A stretch of 64,000 bases of DNA from Deroplatys truncata (Eukaryota > Arthropoda > Insecta > Mantodea > Mantidae): the NCBI GenBank assembly GCA_030765065.1, contig CM060990.1:279275341-279339340 (forward strand). The letters run 5' to 3'. The position numbers and the translations under genes were made by a program. Under the pieces are notes generated by a model that made no database searches, was not told the DNA's origin, and saw nothing but the letters and a program-made list of their open reading frames with translations. Positions 1 through 6,458 of the stretch are shown piece by piece (position 1 is the first letter of the stretch; the number at the start of each line of letters is the position of its first letter).

Positions 1-158
1 GGCAAAACGTTTGAGTACATAATTGTGTCAATCAATTAGGTAATGTGTTATTGAAAAAAAGGAATCAATGTTTATATACCGTTAATGCAATTAAACGCTG
101 CTCGTCAATCAATTAAGTATTTTTTTTATTAATTGTATATGAATTGACTCGCGTGCGC
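1..158. repeat. Inner part of left terminal inverted repeat, copy A
   Basis: Bases 1-158 are an imperfect reverse complement of 19552-19732. The clearest blocks are the outer 40 bases (containing GTTTGAGTACATAATTGTGT) and the segment around 100-158 (containing CAATCAATTAAGT and TAATTGTATATGAATTGACT). An indel-rich stretch separates the blocks. By comparison with copy B the repeat continues about 480 bases to the left of the window. Confidence 0.85.
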
Positions 159-195
159 CTGGCCGCCCTCGTATATGTGTGCTAGCAAATGTATA
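104..195 (-). repeat. Inverted copy of the subterminal repeat at the left end
   Basis: In reverse complement this segment matches the subterminal repeat family of the right end (17201-19620), including the string GAGTCAATTCATATACAATTAAT and the upstream ATACACAT/GCTA/CACATATACGA portion. It links the left terminus to the repeat array on the right, as expected of sites bound by a terminal protein, polymerase or integrase. That role is inference. Confidence 0.6.
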
Positions 196-313
196 ACTAT
201 CACGCTCACGGTCTTAACCTGTCTCCGGCAACAGTCCGACATGTAATGAAAACCTGGCAGTCGACTCCGGTCTGGTAATAACCAGTTTCACCCCCACTCA
301 GCGACTGTGTGCG

Positions 314-517
314 TGACGTCACTAACAAGTCTCGACGTGTAGACTAGCCAGGCTCCACTCTGTCGGCGTCGGTAATCATGTTAAAACACGCTCGCCAATG
401 GCTTTCCTTTGTATTCAAAAACAGACAGCTGGCTTCTGCCTGGAGGGTGAATAACAGGTCTCAACATGCATTCCGCCCCTCCACCGCCGCGTGACGTCAC
501 TGTCTACAGTGTATAAG
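314..517 (+). promoter_or_regulatory. Promoter region of the Cys-rich gene: two TGACGTCA palindromes and a TATA box
   Basis: Perfect CRE-type palindromes TGACGTCA lie at 314-321 and 492-499. A TATA-like GTATAAGG follows at 511-518, and arthropod initiator-like TCAGTG occurs at 554-559 and 565-570, just before the ATG at 580. The rest of 159-580 has no ORF. The layout suggests RNA polymerase II transcription toward 580. Recognition by host bZIP (CREB/ATF) factors is inference. Confidence 0.6.
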
Positions 518-579
518 GAACGCTGGAAGCCGGAGCGACCATTTATTGTTTTTTCAGTGTTCGTTCAGTGATAATCGAA

Positions 580-1713
580 ATGGCTAGTGATCATCGTGCA
601 TCTGATGTGAATGATTACTGGAGCGAGTGCGGAGAAGATTATTTTCACTACGTATACTTCCATACCGAAACATGCAATGGTTTAATGCATTCAGTGTTGT
701 GTACTCAACCATCGCATCATGATCAGATGACTACACTGGAAGTGTGTACAGAGAGCTGTCCTGTTTATCGAGGAGCGAACATGTAAGTAATATACATATT
801 TCTATAACTCGGTAATATATTGTACGCATGTTAAATGAAATCGAACTTGAAATTATTTTATTCTTTCAGTGAAAATCGTATGGGTGTTGATGTGGAGGAT
901 CTTAGCGATGTCGATGAAGTTGACGATGTCTTCGTATCGAAACACCTAGCTGAATGTGATACAGAGTCATGCACCGGATACCTGCATTCTGTACTTTGTA
1001 CTAACCCAACCCAGCATGAACGCATGACATCCTTCTTCCTATGTAACGACAACTGCGAGGTCTACCAGCGCAGGGAGAGAAAACTCGAGTAAGTAGAAGA
1101 AATGTTAAATTACATATTCATTTACTGCTTCTAATGCTACTCTGTGTCTAACCTAAAATTAAATTATTACAGACTGCGAATGACTGCGCCTAAGGTACCC
1201 GTACCAATAGAGGAGCTGGATCCTGAGAGACGCGATGTCGATATTGTGGAATATCCAATCGCAGAGCGCCATACACAGCCTATGGATGAGGATGCCGCTC
1301 CACTACCCACCATTACTACTACCCCTGATGATAAAGCAACGAGGGTACAGGAGTGGATAAATCAGACGACTCCAGATTGCTCGCCCGAGATACACACAGA
1401 ATCGTGCAAGCCCGTGAAGTGAGTATGACACTCTTTGATAGTACTTTTTTGTGTGACAAGGGGAGAGGATTTTTCTAATATATGTATTTTCTCTATCAGA
1501 CGCATAAAATCATTAACTAAACCTATTTCTAACATTGTTTTGAATATATGTTGCAGGGGTGTGAGGAGGGAGCGGAGGAAGAGACGGAACGAGACTGGGG
1601 AGAAAAAGCAGAAGAGGAGGTGTAAGAGGAGGATCCTCAACGAGGGTCCTATGGTCTTCTTATTCATTGAAGATACCCCGGAGGAGCATGGAGAATCGAT
1701 CACCGGCGCTTGA
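580..1713 (+). CDS. Spliced Cys-rich protein with duplicated exons, function unknown
   Basis: Four exons with good splice signals are visible: 580-782 (donor GTAAGT), 870-1088 (acceptor TTCTTTCAG, donor GTAAGT), 1173-1418 (acceptor TTATTACAG, donor GTGAGT) and a last exon from 1500 (CTATCAG) or 1557 (TTGCAG) to the stop at 1713. Every junction keeps the reading frame, and the two alternative last acceptors differ by 57 bases, also in frame. The start ATG at 580 has A at -3 and G at +4. Exons 1 and 2 encode related Cys/His modules: both contain ES/TC-x-G-x-LHSVLCT followed by H-x2-MT and C-x3-C-x-VY. Exon 3 ends with a partial module (HTESC). The last exon is very Arg/Lys-rich and could be a nuclear-localisation or nucleic-acid-binding tail. 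A zinc-binding regulator is plausible, but I do not recognise the family. The gene is open in both copies. Confidence 0.65.
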
Positions 1714-2170
1714 TGACGTCAGCATCTCACCCTCCCATTCCGTGAACATTGGACTATACTATGACGCCCCCTCCCTCTACATAAATTGCGAAAGTGATAA
1801 ATCATTTGTTTATATCACAAAATCAGACTGGGCTATAATATCCAAAAACATTCCAATGATTGAAGATTACCTACGCCAAGAAAAAAAGTTTGCGTGTGAT
1901 GAATATTGTGACAATGTAATTTATGCATACAATATTATTGTATTTTTTGACCATTCAATTCATTTCATAAATACTTGTTTAAATAATAATGTAATATCTT
2001 TAGACATTGAGGGTGTAAGGAACCTAAAACGGCTATTGCCCTATATTGAAAGACACTTGAATATTTTAAATGATTTCTGCAAGACAGGAGCAACTAGTTT
2101 TTCAGGGAGTAGGAGGGGGAGAAGGAAAATGCTTGAAATGTATGCTAAAGTCAATAAAAGAGTGTTTTAG
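1688..2170 (+). CDS. Small hypothetical protein (160 aa)
   Basis: The frame runs from ATG 1688 to a TAG at 2168-2170 and overlaps the last exon of the Cys-rich gene in another frame, so it may be a separate gene or an alternative 3' exon. The protein has two related halves. One contains a beta-rich stretch ending WAIISKNIPMIEDYL, the other ISLDIEGVRNLKRLLPYIERHL, and a basic tail (GSRRGRRK) follows. The pattern of short strands followed by a W/L-x2-L-x3-IP-x-IE helix faintly recalls PC4-type transcription coactivator folds; this is only a visual resemblance. AATAAA at 2153-2158 overlaps the 3' end. The reading frame is identical in copy B. Confidence 0.6.
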   Translation: MENRSPALDDVSISPSHSVNIGLYYDAPSLYINCESDKSFVYITKSDWAIISKNIPMIEDYLRQEKKFACDEYCDNVIYAYNIIVFFDHSIHFINTCLNNNVISLDIEGVRNLKRLLPYIERHLNILNDFCKTGATSFSGSRRGRRKMLEMYAKVNKRVF

Positions 2171-2189
2171 TATATGAATTCAATTTATT
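2153..2189. terminator. Convergent polyadenylation signals
   Basis: AATAAA at 2153-2158 on the plus strand serves the small ORF or Cys-rich transcript. AATAAA on the minus strand (2189-2184) lies about 60 bases past the major capsid stop at 2250. The two transcription units therefore end tail to tail in a very short spacer. Confidence 0.55.
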
Positions 2190-2249
2190 ATTCATAAACT
2201 TATCCTAGTACATTCCTTTACAAAACCATTTACCCAAACATAGGCATAA

Positions 2250-3473
2250 TTATATAAGTGCTTGCATCACGTGAGAAAGAGGTTTGTAGGTAAATACTTT
2301 GTCATGTAGAACCAGGCAGTACAGTGACGTCTGGGCTGGTATATTTGCAGATGCTTGATTCTCGATTCTGATGTTCACAGCTCCATTTATAACCTCCTCG
2401 GGTTGGTGAGAACAGTCTATTACGAATAATGGTGCACGGTGAAGAAAATCCTTTCTCTTCAAGAGGGGATAATTATCTCTTTCATAATAGGAACTTTGAA
2501 ATTTACAGTACATTTCATATAGTGAAGCAAACTTTGAATTTTTAAAGTCTAAGTACAAATCATGGTAGGGGTAGCATTCACTGTTGAGGAATAGTCTCAA
2601 ATTAGTAATGTTGCAGTGATCAAACTCGGAACTGTTCTTGCTATAATCACCCAATCTTGCAGTCTGCGCGCACACTATGATGAAGCGACGCTTCTCGAGC
2701 TTAGATGTTGTTGCTACATTCCAAGTGAAAGATCTTGTCTGGGGCACAGCAGGCTGGGTATGAAGATCCATAGATCGAAAGGCAAGGTGTAGAGGTTTAT
2801 CAGACTTGACAATTTTTAGAATGTGAACTCTTTCAGCATCGGAAAGACGAATTACAGGCATCCTCCATTCGATTCTAGTTAACTTTACATTAGCTTCCTC
2901 TCCATTCGAACTCAGGACACAATTTCTAGAATCTTTGGATCTTATGAGAATCAATTCAAACTTACTCTTGAGTATAAGCTCCTTGTGGTCATCAGCAAAT
3001 CCTAGGAGCATCGAGAGAGAGATTACAGCATTGAAATCTCCATTCGTTGCGTGTACTATATCAACTTCTTCACCAGGATAGGCCCATCCAGCATTCAGCA
3101 GCCGATTCGATTCCATAGGGTTGAGAGTCACATAATTTCGTATAGTTGTAGTAATTCCAGGATTCCTTGTTCTGTCTATAGTTGTAGCATTCATATCTAG
3201 ACGTATCTCATCAAACATGAAGGCTATAGCATTATTAGCGAGCTTCACTGTAGTAGGCGATCCATCTACCTTGGTGAGAGCACCTTCGATATAGAGATAA
3301 CTCTTGTTAGGTAGCGTATACAAATCTTCAGCTTGGCATGGTATTCTAATTTCATCGTTTACATCCAGAGCGGACGTGTTGTATGGAAGAAAAATATGCT
3401 CCTCCTCCTTGGTGATCTTGTCAAAGGCTGGAACTTCTGTCAGTTTAAGATGTCCATTATAGCGTCCTGTAAC
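2250..3473 (-). CDS. Double-jelly-roll major capsid protein (Polinton hexon)
   Basis: The open frame extends from 3473 to the stop at 2250 (407 codons). The region with LPNKSYLYIEGALTKVDGS followed by AFMFDEIRLDMNATTID, and the C-terminal half with NLRLFLNSECYPYHDLYLDF, fit the Polinton/adintovirus major capsid family (insect F54H12.2-like proteins), which builds the icosahedral shell. There is no ATG in the conserved N-terminal part: the frame opens just after a TAG at 3476-3474 and its first Met lies deep inside the first jelly roll. The sequence GGTTACAG|G ending at 3467 could be a splice acceptor, so a 5' exon is possible. Alternatively the start is damaged. It is the last gene of the minus-strand virion block. 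Confidence 0.82.
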   Translation of the reverse strand, partial: VTGRYNGHLKLTEVPAFDKITKEEEHIFLPYNTSALDVNDEIRIPCQAEDLYTLPNKSYLYIEGALTKVDGSPTTVKLANNAIAFMFDEIRLDMNATTIDRTRNPGITTTIRNYVTLNPMESNRLLNAGWAYPGEEVDIVHATNGDFNAVISLSMLLGFADDHKELILKSKFELILIRSKDSRNCVLSSNGEEANVKLTRIEWRMPVIRLSDAERVHILKIVKSDKPLHLAFRSMDLHTQPAVPQTRSFTWNVATTSKLEKRRFIIVCAQTARLGDYSKNSSEFDHCNITNLRLFLNSECYPYHDLYLDFKNSKFASLYEMYCKFQSSYYERDNYPLLKRKDFLHRAPLFVIDCSHQPEEVINGAVNIRIENQASANIPAQTSLYCLVLHDKVFTYKPLSHVMQALI

Positions 3474-3600
3474 CTAACCCCTCGAGGAACTTGCGGTTAG
3501 CACGTGTTAACTCCTCGGAAGCTGGAGAGGTAGTATGCTTCGAACGTGGTGTACGTCGTCTATTATGGTATTTGCGATGTCTTTTAAAATGTATTGCCAT
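3457..3600 (-). CDS. Small basic ORF between penton and capsid genes (47 aa)
   Basis: ATG 3600 to TAA 3457. The N-terminal half is Arg/His/Lys-rich (KRHRKYHNRRRTPRSK), and the C-terminal half contains ELTRANRKFLEGLGY, reminiscent of the N-x2-FL-x-SLG motif I associate with small Polinton proteins. It overlaps the displaced penton tail by 17 bases and runs into the capsid frame by 17 bases, so it could be an independent core-like protein or the original N-terminus of the capsid ORF displaced by a frame change. The one base difference in copy B (position 3535 region) is synonymous, weak support for coding. Confidence 0.4.
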   Translation of the reverse strand: MAIHFKRHRKYHNRRRTPRSKHTTSPASEELTRANRKFLEGLGYRTL

Positions 3601-4293
3601 TGCGTCTTATGTGCAGTCTTGTAGTGATAACTTCGTTCCTGAAGTTGATCGCCTTTCCGTGTTGATCTACCACTCGAATAGTGATCTGGACTAGATAGTT
3701 TTATCTATGACCGGTAAATATATCGGGTTCGAGGGTTCTTGAGAGATATGATAGCCTGGTGGAACAGAAGGGCAAAACTCGTAGAGCGAATGTCCGCTTT
3801 TATCGTCAATGAATGAGCCTGTTGCAATACTGCACTCCACACGTATGATACTCACTTTAAATATATTCACAAGATCGTCAGATTCAAACGCTTCTCCAGC
3901 AGGAATTATTTTAGTGTCTGTGAATCCTAGAAGCGAACCAATAGATCTAGCCTCAGAAAAGTCTATTGTATAAGGACATTTAATCTCAGCCTTCATTGTA
4001 TTATTGTTAGGCCTTATGAAGAAGACTTCATCATTCAATCCTAGGATATCCTTTAGAAATGCATTGATATCGGCAATCTCGTAGGTTCCATGTGGGATGA
4101 TAATGGTTTCAGGTTTACCATTATGAATATAATGAAATCTATTATTACTTTCATCGACATTTGGTATTGAATAGAATGTTTCAAAATTCAAGAGAGCAAT
4201 CTCATAATGACCTGGAGGATCTAGCTGTAGAGGCGGGTTTAAATACGTTGAAATAATAGTGTCTGGCCCACTCACTGTAACTATATAACTCAT
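3584..4293 (-). pseudogene. Penton-like minor capsid protein (single jelly roll), 3' frameshift
   Basis: ATG 4293 opens 200 codons to a TAG at 3691. Recognisable Polinton minor-capsid blocks are PPLQLDPPGHYEIALLNFETF, IPHGTYEIADINAFL, IDFSEARSIGSLLGF, the VNIFKVSIIRVEC-x4-GSF segment and VPPGYHI ahead of IYLPV. The conserved C-terminal block of the family (VVDQHGKAINF, then an RLHIRR-type end) is present but in a different frame, from about 3688 to a stop at 3584. One indel at about 3688-3693 therefore breaks the gene. Copy B has the same break, so it predates the duplication. In virions this protein would occupy the five-fold vertices. Confidence 0.85.
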
Positions 4294-4312
4294 CTTGACG
4301 ATGTAGCAGCTT

Positions 4313-4711
4313 CTAGGATAAAAGAAATTGCAAGCACAAGTGCCCGCAGATGACTGATTCGAAATTCTGGTATCTCTGTGTATTATAGTAGATTTTAACA
4401 CCTCGTAGATATTTCTCAATCTCAGGAGGCGGTTTCAAATTACCGAAAATATCAAAGTAGTATGCGACATCACCTTCTTTCCTTATAGCAACCCAGTGTG
4501 TTCCTTCATTATTGGAGGTATCGAGATTGGTAATAAGCCTCTCTTTGAAGTGTGGTTTTAAAGGAAGTTTGTCAATCATATAAACTCCTCTAAAATAAGG
4601 AATTTTTAAACGTTTAGCATAATATTCGATGGCTACGTTACTTAGGGCTTCCTCCGGTATATGTACAATCCTCTTCCACCGTTTTTTGCCTTCTTCTTTA
4701 AACCCTTGCCT
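4313..4711 (-). CDS. Adenain-like maturation cysteine protease
   Basis: The protein has the adenovirus-protease arrangement: His in GTHWVAI, acidic residue in YYFDIFGNL and nucleophile Cys in VICGHLCLQFLL (residues 28, 43 and 78 counted from the Met at 4579), with the YN-x2-RYQ block typical of Polinton proteases between them. This enzyme processes virion precursors. Conserved family sequence (AKRLKIPYFRGVYM) lies upstream of Met 4579 in the same open frame, which starts at 4711 without an ATG. The real start is therefore unresolved: a lost ATG, a spliced exon or non-AUG initiation. It overlaps the pX-like ORF in another frame and ends 20 bases before the penton ATG. Confidence 0.8.
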   Translation of the reverse strand, partial: RQGFKEEGKKRWKRIVHIPEEALSNVAIEYYAKRLKIPYFRGVYMIDKLPLKPHFKERLITNLDTSNNEGTHWVAIRKEGDVAYYFDIFGNLKPPPEIEKYLRGVKIYYNTQRYQNFESVICGHLCLQFLLS

Positions 4712-5037
4712 TTAGAGCCTCTTTTTTTCAAGGACCTTGCTATTTTAGATGCAGCGGCTAAAGACGACATCAGCAGCATTGCAGGTAAGAATCCTCCTTT
4801 ATTCCTCTTCTTACACCTTCTCTTTCGGAGTCCCTTTCCTCGTGTCTCCATCGCCTTGTTATGCCTCGCAACTTCTGCTAAGTGCCTATCAACAGCCTTT
4901 TTTTTATTGACTGCAGAGGCTATCTGAGCAGCGCCGCCTGCTGCAGCGCCTAAAGCAGCAATGATGGGTATCAATGGTAAAAACCCTCCTTTCTTCTTCT
5001 TCCTCTTTCCGGCTCCCACTGCAACCTTTCCCTTCAT
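4642..5037 (-). CDS. Adenovirus pX/mu-like basic membrane-active protein with two GGFLP modules
   Basis: The 131-residue protein combines Lys/Arg runs with two copies of a basic-GGFLP-hydrophobic module: KRKKKKGGFLPLIPIIAALG (residues 11-30, continuing Gly/Ala-rich to ~43) and NKGGFLPAMLLMSSLAAASK (79-98). Adenovirus pX/mu core peptides and Polinton homologues carry this module, which condenses DNA or perturbs membranes. A helical, charged linker (AVDRHLAEVARHNKAMETRGKGL) separates the two. Polinton homologues usually carry the PLA2 and pX parts in one ORF, from memory. Here the frames differ by one base near 5050-5060 and pX starts at its own ATG 5037. Confidence 0.75.
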   Translation of the reverse strand: MKGKVAVGAGKRKKKKGGFLPLIPIIAALGAAAGGAAQIASAVNKKKAVDRHLAEVARHNKAMETRGKGLRKRRCKKRNKGGFLPAMLLMSSLAAASKIARSLKKRGSKGKGLKKKAKNGGRGLYIYRRKP

Positions 5038-5371
5038 GATTGCAGTTACTAGTCCTTGCAGCTAACCTTTCACCAAAAGTTGAATCTGATGACTGCACCG
5101 GTTTCCAAGCCTTCTCTGCAAGAATCTTATCCGCTATTTGTCTTGAAGCGGTGTCCTTATTCTCAGCGTACGCGAGGTCGTGCTGTTTGCAAGCTTCGTC
5201 TAATTGGTTAATTCCGGGGTCTCCTCTTTTTAGACGTTTTTCCAATTTAGTACCAGGGCCACAATATCTATATCCAGGTAAGTGAGCTTCAAAGGGGAGC
5301 GAATTAATTATGGAATTAATAATTCCAGAGCCGTGCTTATACTGCAACGACCTTCCTCTCTTAGCTCTCAT
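4904..5371 (-). CDS. Phospholipase A2-like virion protein (parvovirus VP1-type PLA2), displaced 3' end
   Basis: ATG 5371 follows a TATA box. The calcium-loop motif YCGPGT (residues 36-41) and the catalytic motif LDEACKQHDLAYAE with His64-Asp65 match the PLA2 domain of parvovirus VP1 and of adintovirus/Polinton virion proteins, which helps breach endosomal membranes during entry. The segment DKILAEKAWKPV and GERLAA continue family similarity to about residue 105. After that the frame drifts (Glu-rich KEEEEERR, then Cys-rich) and is not conserved, because similarity continues in the pX frame. The functional portion is about 5371-5060. The frame break is shared with copy B, but copy B has lost the catalytic His. 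Confidence 0.82.
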   Translation of the reverse strand: MRAKRGRSLQYKHGSGIINSIINSLPFEAHLPGYRYCGPGTKLEKRLKRGDPGINQLDEACKQHDLAYAENKDTASRQIADKILAEKAWKPVQSSDSTFGERLAARTSNCNHEGKGCSGSRKEEEEERRVFTIDTHHCCFRRCSRRRCSDSLCSQ

Positions 5372-5492
5372 GATATACTAAGCGAGTAATTGCATGCATT
5401 AGCCCTTTTATATCATTGCAATCAATCATTAACTACTTTACATCCGGTAATATATAAACATCGCACATACATTTCATAAGTTAGTTGTTAAC
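5372..5492. promoter_or_regulatory. Divergent promoter between virion block and packaging block
   Basis: Two TATA boxes face opposite ways in 121 bases. TATAAAA on the minus strand (5412-5406) is about 35-40 bases before the PLA2 ATG at 5371. TATATAAA on the plus strand (5451-5458) is about 35 bases before the ATPase ATG at 5493. This is the head-to-head start of the two late-type gene blocks. Co-regulation is inference. Confidence 0.65.
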
Positions 5493-6209
5493 ATGGAGCT
5501 TGTTAAGCAGCACTGCTCTCTACCTATTCAGGTATTGCACTTTGAAAGTGACTTTAGAAGTGATCGTCATGGCAAGTTATTTCCATCTAATGTCAGAGCT
5601 CTTATTTTAGGGAGCTCCAGTGCAGGGAAAACAAACGTCTTACTCAATATGCTACTCCATGAGAATGGACTACGTTTTGAAAATTTGTATATATATTCAA
5701 AGTCTCTCTATCAACCAAAGTACCAATACCTAATTAAAGTGCTCGGAAACATCGAAGGTATAGAAGTGAACACCTTCGACAACGGGGATGATGTTTTGCA
5801 TCCTTCTGAAGTCAAAGAAAATTCAATCTTTATATTTGATGACGTCATCACTGAAAAGCAGGAAAAGATAGCATGCTTTTACAGTATGGGCAGATATCGA
5901 AATGTCGACTCTCTGTATCTAGCACAGTCCTATGCTAAAGTTCCAAAACATTTAATTCGCGATAATACAAACATGATAATACTCTTCAGACAAGACAATT
6001 TAAACTTAAAGCACATTTACGAAGATTATGTAAATACCGACATGACCTACAATGAATTTAAAAATCTATGTAAGAACGTTTGGGAGAGTGTATCAGAAGG
6101 AAGACCTTTTGTTGTGATAGTTCCTGAATTTCATATGAATGAGGGACGATATAGGAATGGTTTTGATGTATATATTAAGCTCGACAAAAAAGAAAATGAT
6201 CATTCGTAG
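5493..6209 (+). CDS. DNA-packaging ATPase (A32/FtsK-HerA type)
   Basis: The 238-residue protein is intact. It carries a Walker A motif GSSSAGKT (residues 40-47), a Walker B motif IFIFDD (112-117) and a downstream block LYLAQSYAKVPKHLIRDN (141-158), the arrangement of Polinton, adintovirus and poxvirus A32-like ATPases that pump genomes into capsids. The length is normal for Polintons. The ATG at 5493 sits close behind a TATA box. The fibre-like gene starts 7 bases after its stop. It is one of the few core genes of the element without breaks in either copy. Confidence 0.92.
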   Translation: MELVKQHCSLPIQVLHFESDFRSDRHGKLFPSNVRALILGSSSAGKTNVLLNMLLHENGLRFENLYIYSKSLYQPKYQYLIKVLGNIEGIEVNTFDNGDDVLHPSEVKENSIFIFDDVITEKQEKIACFYSMGRYRNVDSLYLAQSYAKVPKHLIRDNTNMIILFRQDNLNLKHIYEDYVNTDMTYNEFKNLCKNVWESVSEGRPFVVIVPEFHMNEGRYRNGFDVYIKLDKKENDHS

Positions 6210-6215
6210 TTAATC

Positions 6216-6458
6216 ATGAGCATCGATAGGTTCGGTTCTCAGAGAACTGGTCCAGTTAGAAGAGTGTTTGATCGTTTTATCATAAATAGAGATGTCAAAG
6301 GAAACTATCAATTCAAGAATAAGGGATTGTGCAATGTTCACGATCCTGAAGATAATCATGATGCCTCCAATAAGAATTATGTGGATGCTCTCGAAATTAG
6401 GATGCAAGATTTCTCTCAGCAAGCTGCTAACAATGTGAGGTTATGGCTAAGACCCTGA
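6216..6458 (+). CDS. Short fibre-like protein with one DP-x-DAxNKxYV repeat
   Basis: The 80-residue protein begins MSIDRFG and contains KGLCNVHDPEDNHDASNKNY (residues 36-55), a unit closely resembling phage tail-fibre repeats of the form N-V-x-DP-x3-DA-x-NK-x-Y-V. Similar repeats occur in insect Polinton proteins (memory). Such units normally form trimeric fibre shafts, so a vertex spike or fibre base is a reasonable role. Its 3' end overlaps the next ORF, which has the same repeat. The two may be duplicates or pieces of one former gene. Confidence 0.65.
   Translation: MSIDRFGSQRTGPVRRVFDRFIINRDVKGNYQFKNKGLCNVHDPEDNHDASNKNYVDALEIRMQDFSQQAANNVRLWLRP

Noticed and set aside
1362-1703. 113-codon minus-strand frame opposite the Cys-rich gene
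   Set aside because: It crosses two intron/exon boundaries of the opposite gene and looks like a shadow of its Arg/Lys-rich exon.
3491-3694. 67-codon plus-strand frame across the penton/capsid junction
   Set aside because: It is antisense to the displaced penton tail and the small basic ORF, with no known domain and no promoter.
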